From: Promerops cafer
Taxonomy: Eukaryota; Chordata; Aves; Passeriformes; Nectariniidae
Direction: 5' to 3'
Length of the DNA stretch: 64,000 nt
Assembly: GCA_013398275.1 (NCBI GenBank)
Contig: VZSE01002797.1
Span: 1 to 64,000 of the forward strand
In this document: piece by piece, positions 1 through 9,889 of the stretch
Numbering within the stretch: position 1 is the first letter of the stretch
Layout: every line of letters begins with the position of its first letter
Translations under genes and position numbers: made by a program
The notes under the pieces: model-generated
Seen by the model: only the letters and a program-made list of their open reading frames with translations
What the model was told of the DNA's origin: nothing
Database searches by the model: none

Positions 1-42
1 GGCGGGCGGGGGGTGCGGGAGGCGGTGCCGCGGCCGCGGCGC

Positions 43-49
43 TATAAAG
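43..49 (+). promoter_or_regulatory. FSCN1: TATA box of FSCN1
   Basis: TATAAAG is flanked by GC-rich sequence (gcggcgc before, gcggcgg after), the classic context of a TATA box. It lies 94 bases upstream of the start codon. A TATA element inside a CpG island suits a gene that is inducible and strongly expressed in some cell types, which is how fascin behaves in other vertebrates. Confidence 0.75.
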
Positions 50-81
50 GCGGCGGCGTCGGGGCGGGCGCGGCGGCGGCT

Positions 82-123
82 CTCGGTGTCGTTCCCTCGG
101 TGTCGGTCGCTCGGTGTCGGTCG
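82..123 (+). repeat. Three-copy 14-bp tandem repeat in the FSCN1 5'UTR
   Basis: Three head-to-tail 14-base units starting ctcggtgtcg occupy 82-95, 96-109 and 110-123. The last two are identical and the first differs at two positions. They fill most of the predicted 5' leader between transcription start and ATG. Units contain CpG and no ATG, so they do not make an upstream reading frame. The function is unknown; it may be simple slippage. Confidence 0.85.
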
Positions 124-136
124 GCGGCGGGGCAGG

Positions 137-959
137 ATGACGGCGAACGGGACGGCGGAGCCGGTGCAGATCCAGTTCGGGCTGATCAACTGCAGCAACC
201 GGTACCTGACGGCGGAGGCGTTCGGGTTCAAGGTGAACGCCTCGGCCGCCAGCATGAAGAAGAAGCAGATCTGGACGCTGGAGCAGGACGGGGAGGACTC
301 CAGCGCCGTCCTGCTCAAGAGCCACCTGGGCCGGTACCTGGCGGCCGACAAGGACGGGCGGGTGAGCTGCGACAGCGAGGAGCCGGGCCCCGACTGCCGG
401 TTCCTGGTGCTGGCCCACGGCGACGGGCGGTGGTCGCTGCAGTCCGAGCCCCACCGCCGCTTCTTCGGCGGCACCGAGGACCGCCTCTCCTGCTTCGCCC
501 CCGCCGTCTCTGCCGCCGAGAAGTGGAGCGTCCACCTGGCCATGCACCCCCAGGCCAACCTCTACAGCCTGGCCCGCAAGCGCTACGCGCACCTGGGGCC
601 CCGCCGCGACGAGCTGGCCGTGGACCGCGACGTGCCGTGGGGCGTGGATGCGCTCATCACCCTCCTGTTCGTGGACCAGCGGTACAGCCTGCAGAGCTGC
701 GACCACCGCCTGCTCCGCAGCGACGGCCGCCTGGTCCCCGCCGCCGAGCCCGGCACCGCCTTCACGCTGGAATTCCGCTGCGGAAAGGTGGCCTTCCGAG
801 ACGGGGAGGGCCGCTACCTGGCCCCCTCGGGGCCCAGCGGCACCCTCAAGGCGGGCAAGAGCGCCAAGGTGGGCAAGGACGAGCTCTTCGCCCTGGAGCA
901 GAGCTGCCCGCAGGTCGTGCTGCGAGCCGGCAACGACAGGAACGTCTCTACCCGGCAAG
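137..959 (+). CDS. FSCN1: FSCN1 coding exon 1 (residues 1-274 plus first base of codon 275)
   Basis: This exon encodes trefoil domains 1 and 2 and the start of domain 3, more than half the protein in one exon, as in mammals. The donor is caag|gtacga, with the first base of Gly275 left of the junction. Third codon positions are almost all G or C, much more than in exons 2-5. The exon therefore has long accidental open frames on other frames. Residues such as DRDVPWGVD and GRYLAPSGPSGTLKAGK are unmistakable fascin. Confidence 0.98.
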
Positions 960-3900
960 GTACGAGGGGATGGGGGCTGCTGGGCGGGGGGGGGGGAAGG
1001 GGANGGGGGGGGGAACGCGACACCTCTGCTGCCCCGGAGTCCCAGGGCTGTAGCCGCCTCGGGGTGCGCTCCTGCATCCCTCGGGAATCGCCTGCCCCGA
1101 GCAGCCCCCTGGATCCCTCCGGCATCGGCATCCATCGGGCATCGCCCGCCCCGAGCAATCCCTTGCATCCCTCCGGCATCGCTTCCCCTGCATCACCTCC
1201 AAATCGCCACCTCGGAGTGGCCCCCCGCAGCACGGCCCCCCCGACCCTCAACATCCGCTGCCTTCCCGCAGCAGCCACCCCACAGGGTGCCCCCCTGCAT
1301 CCCTCTGCCGTCGCCTCCGTAGTGGCGTCTTCCCCCTGCTCAAACCCCTTCTCACACCCCTCCCCTGAAGCCACCATCTCCCCCGGGCACCCCCTGCACC
1401 CCTCAGCATGGCTGCCCGCGGTCCCTCCCCCAAACCCCCATCACGATCCCCCCTGCATCCCTCCCACATCCCTTCCCCTTCCCCCTCCCGCATCCCTTCA
1501 GCAGCGCCTGCCTGGGGGCCCCCATCCCTCCGGCACCCCCATCCCGGCACCATCGCCTCTGCAGGGCGCCCGGGGGGGGACAGGGATGGCGAGGGGCCTG
1601 CCTTGGGGTGCAGGGATGGACAGGAAGGGGGGGCTGGAAGGGGCTGGATGGAATCTTCCCTCGCCGTGAAGGAGGCAGGGCTGAATCCCTCGCCTTCCTT
1701 CCTTTGGAGCTCATTGTTCGCCCAACAAAGCCTCCAGCAATCTCCCCCTCGCCCGAGCACGGCTGAGCTTTTGCTGAGCGGAGCAGGGGGGCTGCGGGTC
1801 CCCCCGAGGGCTCTGGTCCCCCCCAGGGGGCTGGAGTTCCCATGGGTGGGGGGCTGGGTAGCAGCGTTACATAAAGGGCTTTGCCAAAACTCCCGCATCC
1901 TGCATCCACCCGCACAAAGGCACCGTCCCTCCGCACCCCCTGCACCGGGGCCGCGGTGCCACCCGCCTCGGGGATCCGCTCACATTCGGAGCTCCCCGGG
2001 CACGTGGCCGCCCGCTGCCCGCGAGTGCCCAGCGAGCATCCCAGCCCCGCAGCCAGGGCTCCGTGCTGGAGGACGGGGGGGTCCCCGCTCCGCGATGCCG
2101 GCGGTCCCCGGTGTGTGCCGCGGGTGCCCCGGGGCTCATCGCCGGCGCGCCTCGTCAGGCCGGCGCACGCCAGGTGTGGGATGGGTGCGAGCATGTAGCA
2201 AAGCCTGGAGGAACAGCGGGGAATTTTTTTTGTGTGTATATGTGAAATTTCAAGGTTGCTGCTTAACCCTGATCTGCGTCTGGGCAGCTCCGTGCGGGGA
2301 GCTCCACGCTCTTCTCCTGTCCGAGGGCAAATCCTGCAAAGTAGCCCATTAAAAATCAATAATAAAATCTGCCAGGATGGGCAGTGGGGATTGTTTTTCC
2401 AGGCGCGGGGATTTGGGGAAGAGGAGGAGAGGATGGCGGTGGCGGGAGGATGGCGGGAGGCTGCCGCAGCGCCGTGGGGGAAGGGCTGCTGCAGCCCTTT
2501 GTCACCAGAGATGGGGAAACCAGATGTGGGGGGAGATGTGAGGGACGGAGCGGTGGCGGTGGGGGACCCCGCGGTGGCGGGGGACCCCATGGAGCTGTGG
2601 GAATGCTGCTGGCCGACCCTCCGGCTTTGTCTAATTCGGAAGGGACGGGGGAGCGGGAAGGGGGGGGACAAATCTCCCCAGCAACAGAGGGCTCCGGGCT
2701 GCGCCCGGCCCCTTTCCAAGCAAAATACAGCGGGAAGGGCCGCGCTGGGGCTGCACATCCTCGCTCGAGTCCGTTTTGGCTGCAGAAGCCGTTTCCACCC
2801 GGTTTATCCTTCCCGCTGGCAGTGAAAGGCTGGGAGCCGCCGCTTTCTGGGGCTCATCCTCCTCCCATTGTGAAAGTGCCGCGTCCCAAGTTTACCAAGC
2901 CGGCAGCAGAAACAGCCGTCGGAGGAAGCGGCTTCCAGACAGCCCTTTCCCCCGCCGAGCTGATAAGCGCCGTGCTGCTGGCAGATGCTCCCATGGCCGC
3001 TGGGGATGGGGGGTGCGGGATGCGGGATGCGGGCCGGGAGTGACTGTAGCTCCGCACAGCCTCGTGGGAAAAGGCAGCTTTTTCCTGTATGGAGTCAAGG
3101 AGGGAACAGGGATGGCGGTGGCTGTCCCCCCTCTGCCCCATGGGGGGAGCAGGGATGAGTCCATGGGGTTCTTCTGTGGTTCCCTTGGCTGGGATCCAGC
3201 TTTGGAACAGTGCTGTCCCACCAGTGCCAAGTCAGCTCCTGGACTGGCGTCTCCTCCCTGTCCCGGGGATGGCCGGTGCCAGCATCCCCTGCACACCGGG
3301 GACCACGACACGAACACCCCCGGGGCAGGAAGGGATGGGTGCCAGCCCTGCCTCTGCTCCGGCGCAGGGGCTGGGGGTATCCCTGGCACCCCTCTCCTGC
3401 CTCCAGCCCCAGTAGGACAGGATGCCCGGGCTCCCTGAGAGTTCCCATCTCCCGTTTGCACCTCAAAGGGAGCGGAGCCGGGTGCTGCCAGCAGCGAGCA
3501 GCCTCCTCCCCGCTCAATGGCTCCTTTCTCGCCCGGCTGCGGCAACAAAGGGCCCTTTGTGGGCGCGAGGGTCCCGGGGGCAGAGCGCTGGCGTCCTCCC
3601 CGCTGGTCCCCTGCCAGCCCCCCGCCCGGCCGAGGTGTGCCCCTGCCCCCCACCCGCGCCGGGGAGAGGGTGGGCTGGCTCGGGAGTGAGGAATTCCAGG
3701 AAACGGGATCTGGGGAGGAGGGCGAGCGAGCGCAGCGGTGAAGGGAGCGCGCCCGGACGTGCCGTGTTGGCAGTGGGGAGCTCTGCCCTGGGGCCAGGAC
3801 CCCTCCCGGCATGGGCTGAGCCAGATTTCCCCCCCCCAGTTCATCTCGGTGCCACGGCAAGGCAGGAAGATGAGGCTCCAGGGCAGGGGGCACGCAGGTT

Positions 3901-6900
3901 TGGATGTAGATTTTCATCTGGAGATGCCAAGTGGCCTGTTGACACTTGGGGGATACCACAAAGCCACAGGAAATCCACTGGGAAGGAGGTGTGGGTTTTT
4001 CAGGAAATTCATGTTTCACCCCTACCCGTGACCCCTTTGCAGAGCTGCACCCTCAGCAGAGGAGCTGCTGCTCCCCCTGCTCCGGGCTGTTGGATTTAGA
4101 CAAAAACCCGTTTGGATTTCTGCAGGGGTGCAGTGTAAGCCCAGCTGAAGGGCAGGGAGGGGGCGGGAGGGGGCTCTGAGCACGTATGTGGGTGCAGTGC
4201 TGGGTGGGGGTGCCAGAGCCCACGGGGAGCCCAGAGCCGCTGGGCACAGCATTCCAGGCCCATCCTGAAATCCTGCCCTGCTGCCCTGAGGGCCGGGGGC
4301 TCTGCAGGGCGCTCCTGGCACTCCCGTGGAGCAATCCAGGCAGTCTGGGCAGGGTGTTTTCAGCTATAACCGTGGGGTTTTTTGAAAGGAGAGTTGGAAA
4401 ATGGGAAAGGTGCTCCTCTCCATGCAGCTCACCCCAGCTGTCTCTCACTAGCATCCCAGGATGGCTCATGGGGCACATTCTGTGTGAGTTGAGTGCAGAG
4501 GGAAACTTTTGTACATGCCCTGGATGCCCCCACGCTGGGTCTGCAGTCCCCCATGGTGTGGAGGGCAACAGAGCTACAAGCTCTGCTCCTTCAGAGAGAC
4601 AAGCCCAGCTCTGTAGGAGGTGCAGGGGGGCGTGTGCCTGCTCTGGGATGGCCACAGGCCTCCTGGTCCATCCACAGTCATGGCTGGAGAGCAGCGAGGG
4701 CTCCAGCATCAGTCCTGCAAACCCACGGGCCTGGAAACCTCGGCAGCTGAGGACTTGGGGAGCCCTTTCCTGCTCTCTGAGCACCTCAAGCCCGGGGACT
4801 CAGCCCTGGGGTGACAACATGCCTCAGCCTTCCCAGCCCCTGCGTTCTCCCCAGGATCCCTGCTGCAGACAGAGCCGGAGGACATCCCGCGCCAGGAATT
4901 TTGGGGTACCTCCACCCCCCTCCCAAAGAGCCGCCATGTGCTCATCCCCCTCCCGCCTCCAGCTGTAATTAGCAGCTTCGTCAAGGTCAGGAAGAGCAGT
5001 GCCAGCCCCAGACTGTAAATTTACCAAGCGCGTTAATTAATCCGTGATTGCAGTGGGAGCGGCCGGGGCTCCTGCCACAGCCCTGGGCTGCCACAGCAGG
5101 GGGTGGCTGTGGGGACAGCCTGTCCTCCACCACGGGGACATCTCTGAGGGACCACCACGGTCCTGCAGCCTCACAGAGCCCGTGCTTCCTGCAGTTCCCC
5201 GTCCCGCCCGGCTCTGAGCCCCCAGCTCTCCGCCCCAGCTCAGTTCCAGCCCTTGGAAGCCTCCCCCTGCCCCAGCCGTAGCCACATTCCTTTGTGCTGA
5301 GTCGGTGTAACCCAACCCCACGCTGCTTTTGGGGAGGGGGCGGTGGAAGACCCTCCTCTTGCCGGGCCCTTCCAGGCGGTGGGGAAAGCCGAAGCTCCGT
5401 GCAAGGCGAGTGTGGAGAATGGGCTGGCAGAGAGGTGGGGGAGGCCGGTGTGTGCACTGCGCTCCATGCCGGGGGTCTCTGCGGAGAGGGAGCAGTGTTT
5501 GGAGGCTCCTGGCACTCCCTGTGCTGTCTCCAGCCCATCCAGTCCTGCTCTGGGGCACACAGCATCCCCCTGGCTCTGCCCAGCCTGGTCCCTGCAGGTC
5601 AGCGAGTTCTTCCCAGAAAAGTCACTGAGGGGAAGCGCCACTCCCACTCCTCCCCCACAAACCCACAGCTCTCAGAGTTTGAGGGGCCCAGGGGTGCTGC
5701 CAGCCTTGAGGGATGGGCTGTGTCCCCCAGGGTCACCTGCCCACAGCCCAAGCTCTCAGTGAGCCCCCTCAGAGCCCCTCTCTCTCCGTTTTACAGCTCT
5801 GGGTTGGGGCTGGAGCTGCCTGATGCTGGGATGCAAAATCAAAACCAAATGTTCCCACAACCGCCGGCTCAGCCCCCGGCAGGGCTGGGAGGTGGCGACT
5901 GTGGGATGGCTCTGGGAGCCGAGGACGTGGCCACTGGGGCTGGGCTGGTGGCCATCAGCACGCACTGGCCCATGCCTTGCCCAAATACCCTGGGGAGCAA
6001 AGCACCAGGGTGGCTGCGTGTCCATCAGGAGAGTCATGGAATCACAGAATGGTTGGGCTGGGAGGGATCATGGGCAGGGAAACCTTCCACTAGACTGGGC
6101 TGTTCCAAGCCCCATCCACCCTGACACTGAACACTTCCAGGGGTGGGAGCTGCAAAAGGTGCTGGAGGGTGCCTGGTGAGAGGGGGGGTGCTGTGAACAG
6201 GTGGAAGCCATGGGTCATTTGGGATGTGGGAGACAAGGTTATGGCCAACAAAGTGAGGCCTTCAAAGCCTGATCCCTTTGGGAACAAAGCCTGATCCCTT
6301 TGGGAAGGGTGGGTGATGGACATGGAAAGCAGAGGCTGCTCCTGGGTGTTGGGATGGGGCCTGACTGGAGACACAGACAGTGATGTGGAGCCCCAGGGAG
6401 CTGTGTCTGCAGGACAGCTGGGTGCAGCTGCTGGGATGTCCTGGTGGCTTTCAAGTGGGATGTCCTGGTGGCTTCTTGGCGCCACCAAGAATGCAGTCCC
6501 TGAAGCCCTTCCAGTGACTGTGTACAGCACTACTTGAAATCCCAGCAGCTGAGAAGCTGGGATGCATCGTGGGGGTGTGAGGGGCTGGACACGTGGCCAG
6601 CCCCCACTTCCCTCGGCTGCTCCTCATCAGAGTTGTGCTCCAGACCCTTCCCCAGCTCCGTTTCCCTTCTCTGGACATGCTCCAGCACCTCCATGTCTAC
6701 TCTAGTGAGAGGACCAGAATTAGACAAAATGTGGACTTGATCCCTTTGCACCCCTGCAGCAGGGAGGGATGCAGGTGTGTTTGGCTCAGTTCATCCAGTT
6801 CCACTAAACTCCCATTTCACTCAGCTCAGTAGTGGAGCTCTGCACCCCAGCTCCCTCCCAAAACCCAGCACAGAGCTCGGCCATTGGCTTTGGCTACAGC

Positions 6901-9182
6901 TTGTGGCTTGCATCCCCAAAGTGTTTTTAGGCTGAAATCCACCAAGCTGGAGAGCTCTGGAGCAGTTTTGGCCCCGCTAGCCCTGACTAAGCAGGTTTGC
7001 TTGGGCTCGGGGCCTGAGGTGGATGCACACGTGGCTGGCGGTGGCCCAGGGCTGTGGCTGGTGGCCCCAGGACCAGCTGCATCCACCTCTGCATGGAAAT
7101 GCTGTCTCTGGCCCCTTGGGCACAGGGATGGGCCATCCTGCTGGCAGAGCTGGGCGACAGGCTGGTGCTGATGATTTTGGAGAGTCAGGGAAAGGCTTGG
7201 CTGCCCTAGGGCTTTCCTGAGCCTCCTGTCCCTGCACACCTCCCCGCCCCAGTGGGATGTGACAACTGTGGATGAAAAACGTTGTCATGGTCCTTAAACA
7301 CGCCACGAGCTGGGATTCATGGGTGCTGCGGCGGCCTCTGCTAATGGGCTGAGTAACCTGGCTGTCACCTTTGGGAAAAACTGCAGCCCTTTTCCTTATA
7401 AAATATCTATGTTGGTCTTTGCTTCATTGTGATGGAGCTGCTGAGTCAGGAGTGGAAGCTCACGGCTGCCCACCCCTCATTTAAGACCTTAACACCAAAT
7501 AACCAAATGAAAACCTGGATTTGAACCCCAAATGCTAGAGGGGAGATCCGTGTGAGGGATTTGGGAGCCACCAAAGCTCACCCAGGAAGCAGGAGCCCCT
7601 CTCAGTTTGGTTTCCTGGGCTGCCCTGCACCTGGACCTGCTGGAGGCGGGTTGTGGTCCCACCCCTCATCTCCATCTGTCTCTGGTCTGTAGGGATGGAC
7701 CTTTCGGCCAACCAGGACGAGGAGGGTGACCAGGAGACCTACCAGCTGGAGATCAACAAGGACACCAAGAAATGTGCCTTCCGGACCTACACCGGGAAGT
7801 ACTGGACCCTCACCTCCAACGGGGGCATCCAGTCCACCGCCTCCACAAAGTGAGTCCCCTGTTCCCCTGTCCCCGGCAGCTCAGGGCGGTGCCTGGGCTT
7901 CAGAGCACCCTCTGCATCTCCCAGGGGAATTCAAGGGGGATTTTCCAGCTTGGGTGCTCATCCCAAACGCTTCCCAGCAGAGGCAGTGCATGTTGGGAAA
8001 GCCAGGGATGCGTCGGGGCTTGCCGCCCACGATGCTCTGGAGGTCCCTGGGGCCACATAATCCCTCCCGGCCGGCTGGGGCTGTCGAAATGCTCTGGCCT
8101 GCAGTTCAACCCTGAGAGCCAGGCGGAAACCCCAAAAGTGCCTTTGGCTGCCTGCCTGCCTCCTGCCCACGGGGCGAGAGCTTCCCAGCGGGATGGCCAC
8201 CACAACACAGTTCATCCTGCAAAAACAGATCGAATCAGGCTCTCCTGATCCAGCCGTGGCCCTTCCAAAGCCAGCAGGGTGGCAGTGGGAGGGTCCCCCT
8301 CCATCACACCCCACTGAGTGTCCTCTCTGCCCCACAGGAACGCGAGCTGCTACTTCGACATCGAGTGGTGCGACAAACGTATCACCCTGAAAGCTGCCAA
8401 TGGCAAGTATGTGACAGCAAAGAAGAATGGGCAGCTGGCAGCCTCCATGGAGACAGCGGGTAAGGGACCCTTGGGGACCCCACATCGGGGCAGCAGGGGA
8501 TGAAAAAAGTCCCCCCAGAGCCAGGCTCTTCTTCCAAGTGATGCTCAGGCATTAAGTTCTCTTAGTGACTGTTCGATGTGCTGTGAGATGGGGGGACACA
8601 TGGGGTGGGTGAGAAATGGGTGAGGGGCACAGCCCCTGCTCCTCACCGCTGCCTGCCAGCTCTGGGGCCTGGCTCTGTGCCCCCCTGGCTGCTGTCACAG
8701 CCCCTGTCCCCTCGGCGCAGGCGAGACGGAACATTTCGTGATGAAGCTGATCAACAGGCCCATCATCGTGCTGCGCGGCGAGCACGGCTTCATCGGCTGC
8801 CGCAAGGTCACCGGCACCCTGGACTCCAACCGCTCCTCCTACGACGTCTTCCAGCTGGAGTTCAATGACGGCGCCTACAACATCAAGGGTGAGTCCCCGG
8901 GGTGGCTGTGGGCTGGGGGGTGGTGGTCTTTGGGGTCCCCGTGGTGGCTCATGAAGCCACTGTGTCCCCTCTCCTGCAGATACCACTGGGAAGTACTGGA
9001 TGGTGGGGAACGAGTCGTCCGTCACCAGCAGCAGCGACACCCCCGTGGACTTCTTTTTTGAGTTCTGCGACTATAACAAAGTGGCCATCAAAATCAATGG
9101 CAAATACCTGAAGGGCGACCACGCCGGGGTGCTCAAGGCATCGGCCGACACCATCGACGCCTCCACCCTCTGGGAATATTAA
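137..9182 (+). CDS. FSCN1: Fascin-1, actin-bundling protein (complete gene, five coding exons)
   Basis: Joining 137-959, 7693-7849, 8338-8459, 8721-8888 and 8980-9182 gives 1,473 bases, or 490 residues plus TAA. This matches the known vertebrate fascin-1 length (human 493; the three missing residues are in two surface loops). The protein starts MTANGTAEPVQIQFG and ends STLWEY, as in other fascins. It should form four beta-trefoil domains, roughly residues 8-136, 137-257, 258-378 and 379-490. Fascin cross-links parallel actin filaments into stiff bundles in filopodia, microspikes and dendritic or neuronal processes. Ser39, the protein kinase C site that switches off bundling, is present in NASAASMKKKQ, and the equivalent of human Ser274 is Ser271 in NVSTRQG. 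All junctions are GT-AG and preserve frame. ATG 137 has A at -3; no ATG lies upstream of it. Nothing suggests a broken gene. Confidence 0.98.
971..1013 (+). repeat. G-run with an unresolved base just after the exon 1 donor
   Basis: Starting 11 bases after the FSCN1 exon 1 donor there are G5, G3, an 11-base G run (986-996), G4 and a 9-base G run, with the only ambiguous base of the window at 1004. Four or more G-tracts with short loops meet the usual quadruplex pattern on the sense strand, so DNA and pre-mRNA could both fold. Tract lengths are unreliable because such runs are hard to sequence. Confidence 0.8.
1072..1560 (+). repeat. Degenerate C-rich tandem repeat region in FSCN1 intron 1
   Basis: Variants of catccctcsggcatcg plus cgccc/tgccccgagcarcccc recur at about 1074-1112, 1117-1165 and 1166-1190, followed by a looser series built on ccccctgcatccctcc (near 1290, 1390, 1450, 1490 and 1530). 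The + strand is strongly pyrimidine-biased from 1430 to 1510. It looks like a decayed minisatellite with no coding content. Confidence 0.6.
6036..6180 (-). mobile_element. CR1 LINE fragment (3' end, truncated)
   Basis: The + strand reads tggaatcacagaatggttgg, then a diverged gggatcat, ccttccactag, gctgttccaagccccatcca and cacttccagg. This is the reverse complement of the 3' terminal region of avian CR1 elements, placing the element on the - strand. It is 5'-truncated and carries no reverse transcriptase sequence. Confidence 0.85.
6263..6306. repeat. Perfect 22-bp tandem duplication
   Basis: The unit starting caaagcctgatccc occurs twice back to back (6263-6284 and 6285-6306) without a mismatch, which implies a recent local duplication. 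Confidence 0.9.
6432..6474. repeat. Direct repeat of 19 bp, 24-bp period
   Basis: The 19-mer tgggatgtcctggtggctt occurs at 6432-6450 and again at 6456-6474, with a five-base spacer. It sits between the two CR1 fragments of this intron. Confidence 0.9.
6540..6745 (-). mobile_element. Second CR1-type fragment
   Basis: The stretch ctcctcatcagagttgtgct, cagacccttccccagctccg and ttctctggacatgctccagc matches the internal part of avian CR1 3' ends seen in reverse complement. It has the same orientation as the fragment at 6036, so the two may be remnants of one insertion separated by other sequence, or two separate insertions. Confidence 0.7.
7261..7480. promoter_or_regulatory. Candidate regulatory element upstream of FSCN1 exon 2
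   Basis: This block is less GC-rich and more complex than the rest of intron 1. It contains TGCTGAGTCAGGA at 7439-7451, which matches 12 of 13 positions of the T-MARE consensus bound by MAF/NFE2-type bZIP factors and includes the AP-1 core TGAGTCA. It also has a SOX-like CATTGTG (7425-7431) and an A/T-rich ttataaaatatc. Its function is inferred from motifs only. Confidence 0.35.
7693..7849 (+). CDS. FSCN1: FSCN1 coding exon 2 (157 bp)
   Basis: The acceptor is tctgtag|GGATGGAC and the donor caaa|gtgagt. It encodes MDLSANQDEEGDQETYQLEI through GGIQSTASTK in trefoil domain 3. With exon 1 the junction codon reads G|GG (Gly275). The 157-bp size agrees with my memory of the mammalian exon. Confidence 0.97.
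7850..8337 (+). other. FSCN1: FSCN1 intron 2 (488 bp)
   Basis: A GT-AG intron between exons 2 and 3 with a pyrimidine-rich tract ending tctgccccacag. I see no repeat, gene or clear motif in it. Confidence 0.9.
8338..8459 (+). CDS. FSCN1: FSCN1 coding exon 3 (122 bp)
   Basis: The acceptor is cccacag|GAACGCG and the donor agcg|gtaagg. It encodes NASCYFDIEW through LAASMETA at the end of trefoil 3. Lys327 is split across the preceding junction and Gly368 across the following one. One visible difference from the human protein as I remember it is Cys in place of Arg after DIEW. Confidence 0.97.
8721..8888 (+). CDS. FSCN1: FSCN1 coding exon 4 (168 bp)
   Basis: The acceptor is cggcgcag|GCGAGACG and the donor caagg|gtgagt. 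It encodes HFVMKLINRPIIVLRGEHG through the conserved SYDVFQLEFNDGAYNIK, the start of trefoil domain 4. Asp424 is split over the next junction. Confidence 0.97.
8980..9182 (+). CDS. FSCN1: FSCN1 coding exon 5 and stop codon
   Basis: The acceptor is ctcctgcag|ATACCAC, after a 91-bp intron. It encodes TTGKYWMVGNE, the near-invariant DTPVDFFFEFCDYNKVAIK and the C-terminus ASTLWEY, followed by TAA at 9180-9182. The exon completes trefoil 4 and continues into the 3'UTR. Confidence 0.98.
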
Positions 9183-9352
9183 TGCACTTTAGGGTACCTC
9201 CCGTTGCCAACTTCTCTTTCCCTTCCTGTCCTCTTTTCCTTTGGGTTCTGTTTCTCCTCTCTGTAACAGGATTTTCAGACTGGCTTGCCCTTCCCTCCTG
9301 CCATAGAGTTGGTGCGTTATGTGGGAGGTGGGTCTCCGTAAATCCCTGTAAG

Positions 9353-9360
9353 AACTGGAA
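9353..9360 (+). promoter_or_regulatory. miR-145 8-mer target site in the FSCN1 3'UTR
   Basis: AACTGGAA pairs with bases 2-8 of miR-145-5p and has the A opposite base 1, the strongest canonical site class. It lies 171 bases after the stop codon. FSCN1 is an established miR-145 target in human cancer work; pairing here is read from sequence, activity is inferred. Confidence 0.6.
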
Positions 9361-9511
9361 AAGTGGTGGGGCTGCCTGCCTTTAGCTTTGTAGAGGGGTC
9401 TGTCTCTATCCCCCCATCCCTGCCTCCCTCCAGGTTTGCTGGGCTTGGAAATGGCCGTATCCCCCTCCTGGCCCTGAGCATCACCTTAGGTAGTTTATTT
9501 TCCTCTCCTCA

Positions 9512-9517
9512 ATTAAA
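9512..9517 (+). terminator. FSCN1: Possible proximal poly(A) signal (ATTAAA)
   Basis: ATTAAA within tcaattaaaaaaaggg is followed about 20-35 bases later by a modest T/G-rich stretch (cctctgtgctcgcttctg). Use of this site would give a 3'UTR of only about 350 bases and drop all but the first miR-145 site. The A-run context makes a chance match quite possible. Confidence 0.3.
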
Positions 9518-9881
9518 AAAAGGGAATAAGATCACCTCTGTGCTCGCTTCTGCCATATCAGCACTGGCACAGCCTCAGACTGTGCTGCCAGTGTCCCCTG
9601 GAGCATCCGTCCTGTCCTGCCCTGCTCCAGTCAGGGGTGGAGCGATGGTGCTGGGCTCAGCTGGCTCAGCTGGCTGGTCCCAGCAGCTTCTCTCCCCTCC
9701 TGGATTGTGGGGCAGGTTCATCCCCAGCTGAGCTGTTAGAGGTGACCTTACATATCACAGCATCCCTGAGGATAGGGCTGGCGTGTGCCAGCACATCCTG
9801 TGGAAGGGCCAGCAAGCTGCCCCTCCCCAAACACCTGGAAATTATTCTTTAGGGTGATCCTGTCTGGAAAGCCTCAGCCTT

Positions 9882-9889
9882 TCATCTCA
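9882..9889 (+). promoter_or_regulatory. miR-143 8-mer target site in the FSCN1 3'UTR
   Basis: TCATCTCA is complementary to bases 2-8 of miR-143-3p with A opposite base 1. miR-143 and miR-145 come from one bicistronic transcript in vertebrates, so this site belongs with the miR-145 sites in the same UTR. Conservation could not be checked. Confidence 0.5.

Larger units (their letters stand above)
1..135 (+). promoter_or_regulatory. FSCN1: FSCN1 core promoter and 5' leader in a CpG island
   Basis: The first 135 bases are almost pure G+C with dense CpG and several GC-box-like GGGCGGG runs (near 1-13 and 61-68), typical of an Sp1-rich CpG-island promoter. The island continues through exon 1 to about 960 and probably extends left of the window. 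A TATA box at 43-49 predicts transcription start near 72-78, giving a short leader of about 60 bases. The start site is inferred, and any distal promoter is cut off by the window edge. Confidence 0.75.
960..7692 (+). other. FSCN1: FSCN1 intron 1 (6.7 kb)
   Basis: A GC-rich GT-AG intron without a recognisable gene. Its left part (960-1560) is low-complexity G and C runs. The middle (1,600-6,000) is unique GC-rich sequence with some CpG clusters near 1,930-2,160 and 3,540-3,680. At 6,036-6,745 there are CR1 fragments and two short duplications. The last 430 bases have a different, AT-richer texture that may be regulatory. Many accidental reading frames exist because stop codons are rare in this composition; none resembles a known protein. 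Confidence 0.85.

Noticed and set aside
1072..1560. Repeat array considered as a CRISPR or other regular array
   Set aside because: Units are degenerate, spacers are not unique or uniform, and the DNA is a vertebrate intron.
13..1669. Long open frames overlapping FSCN1 exon 1 in other frames, and an in-frame extension upstream of ATG 137
   Set aside because: The extreme GC content removes stop codons, so long frames appear by chance. The upstream extension begins with GTG, not ATG, and would run through the TATA-predicted leader. The fascin N-terminus starts exactly at 137.
1248..4784. Reading frames of up to 450 codons on both strands of FSCN1 intron 1
   Set aside because: Low-complexity Pro/Arg/Gly/Ser-rich translations with no domain and no splice context, inside a bounded intron.
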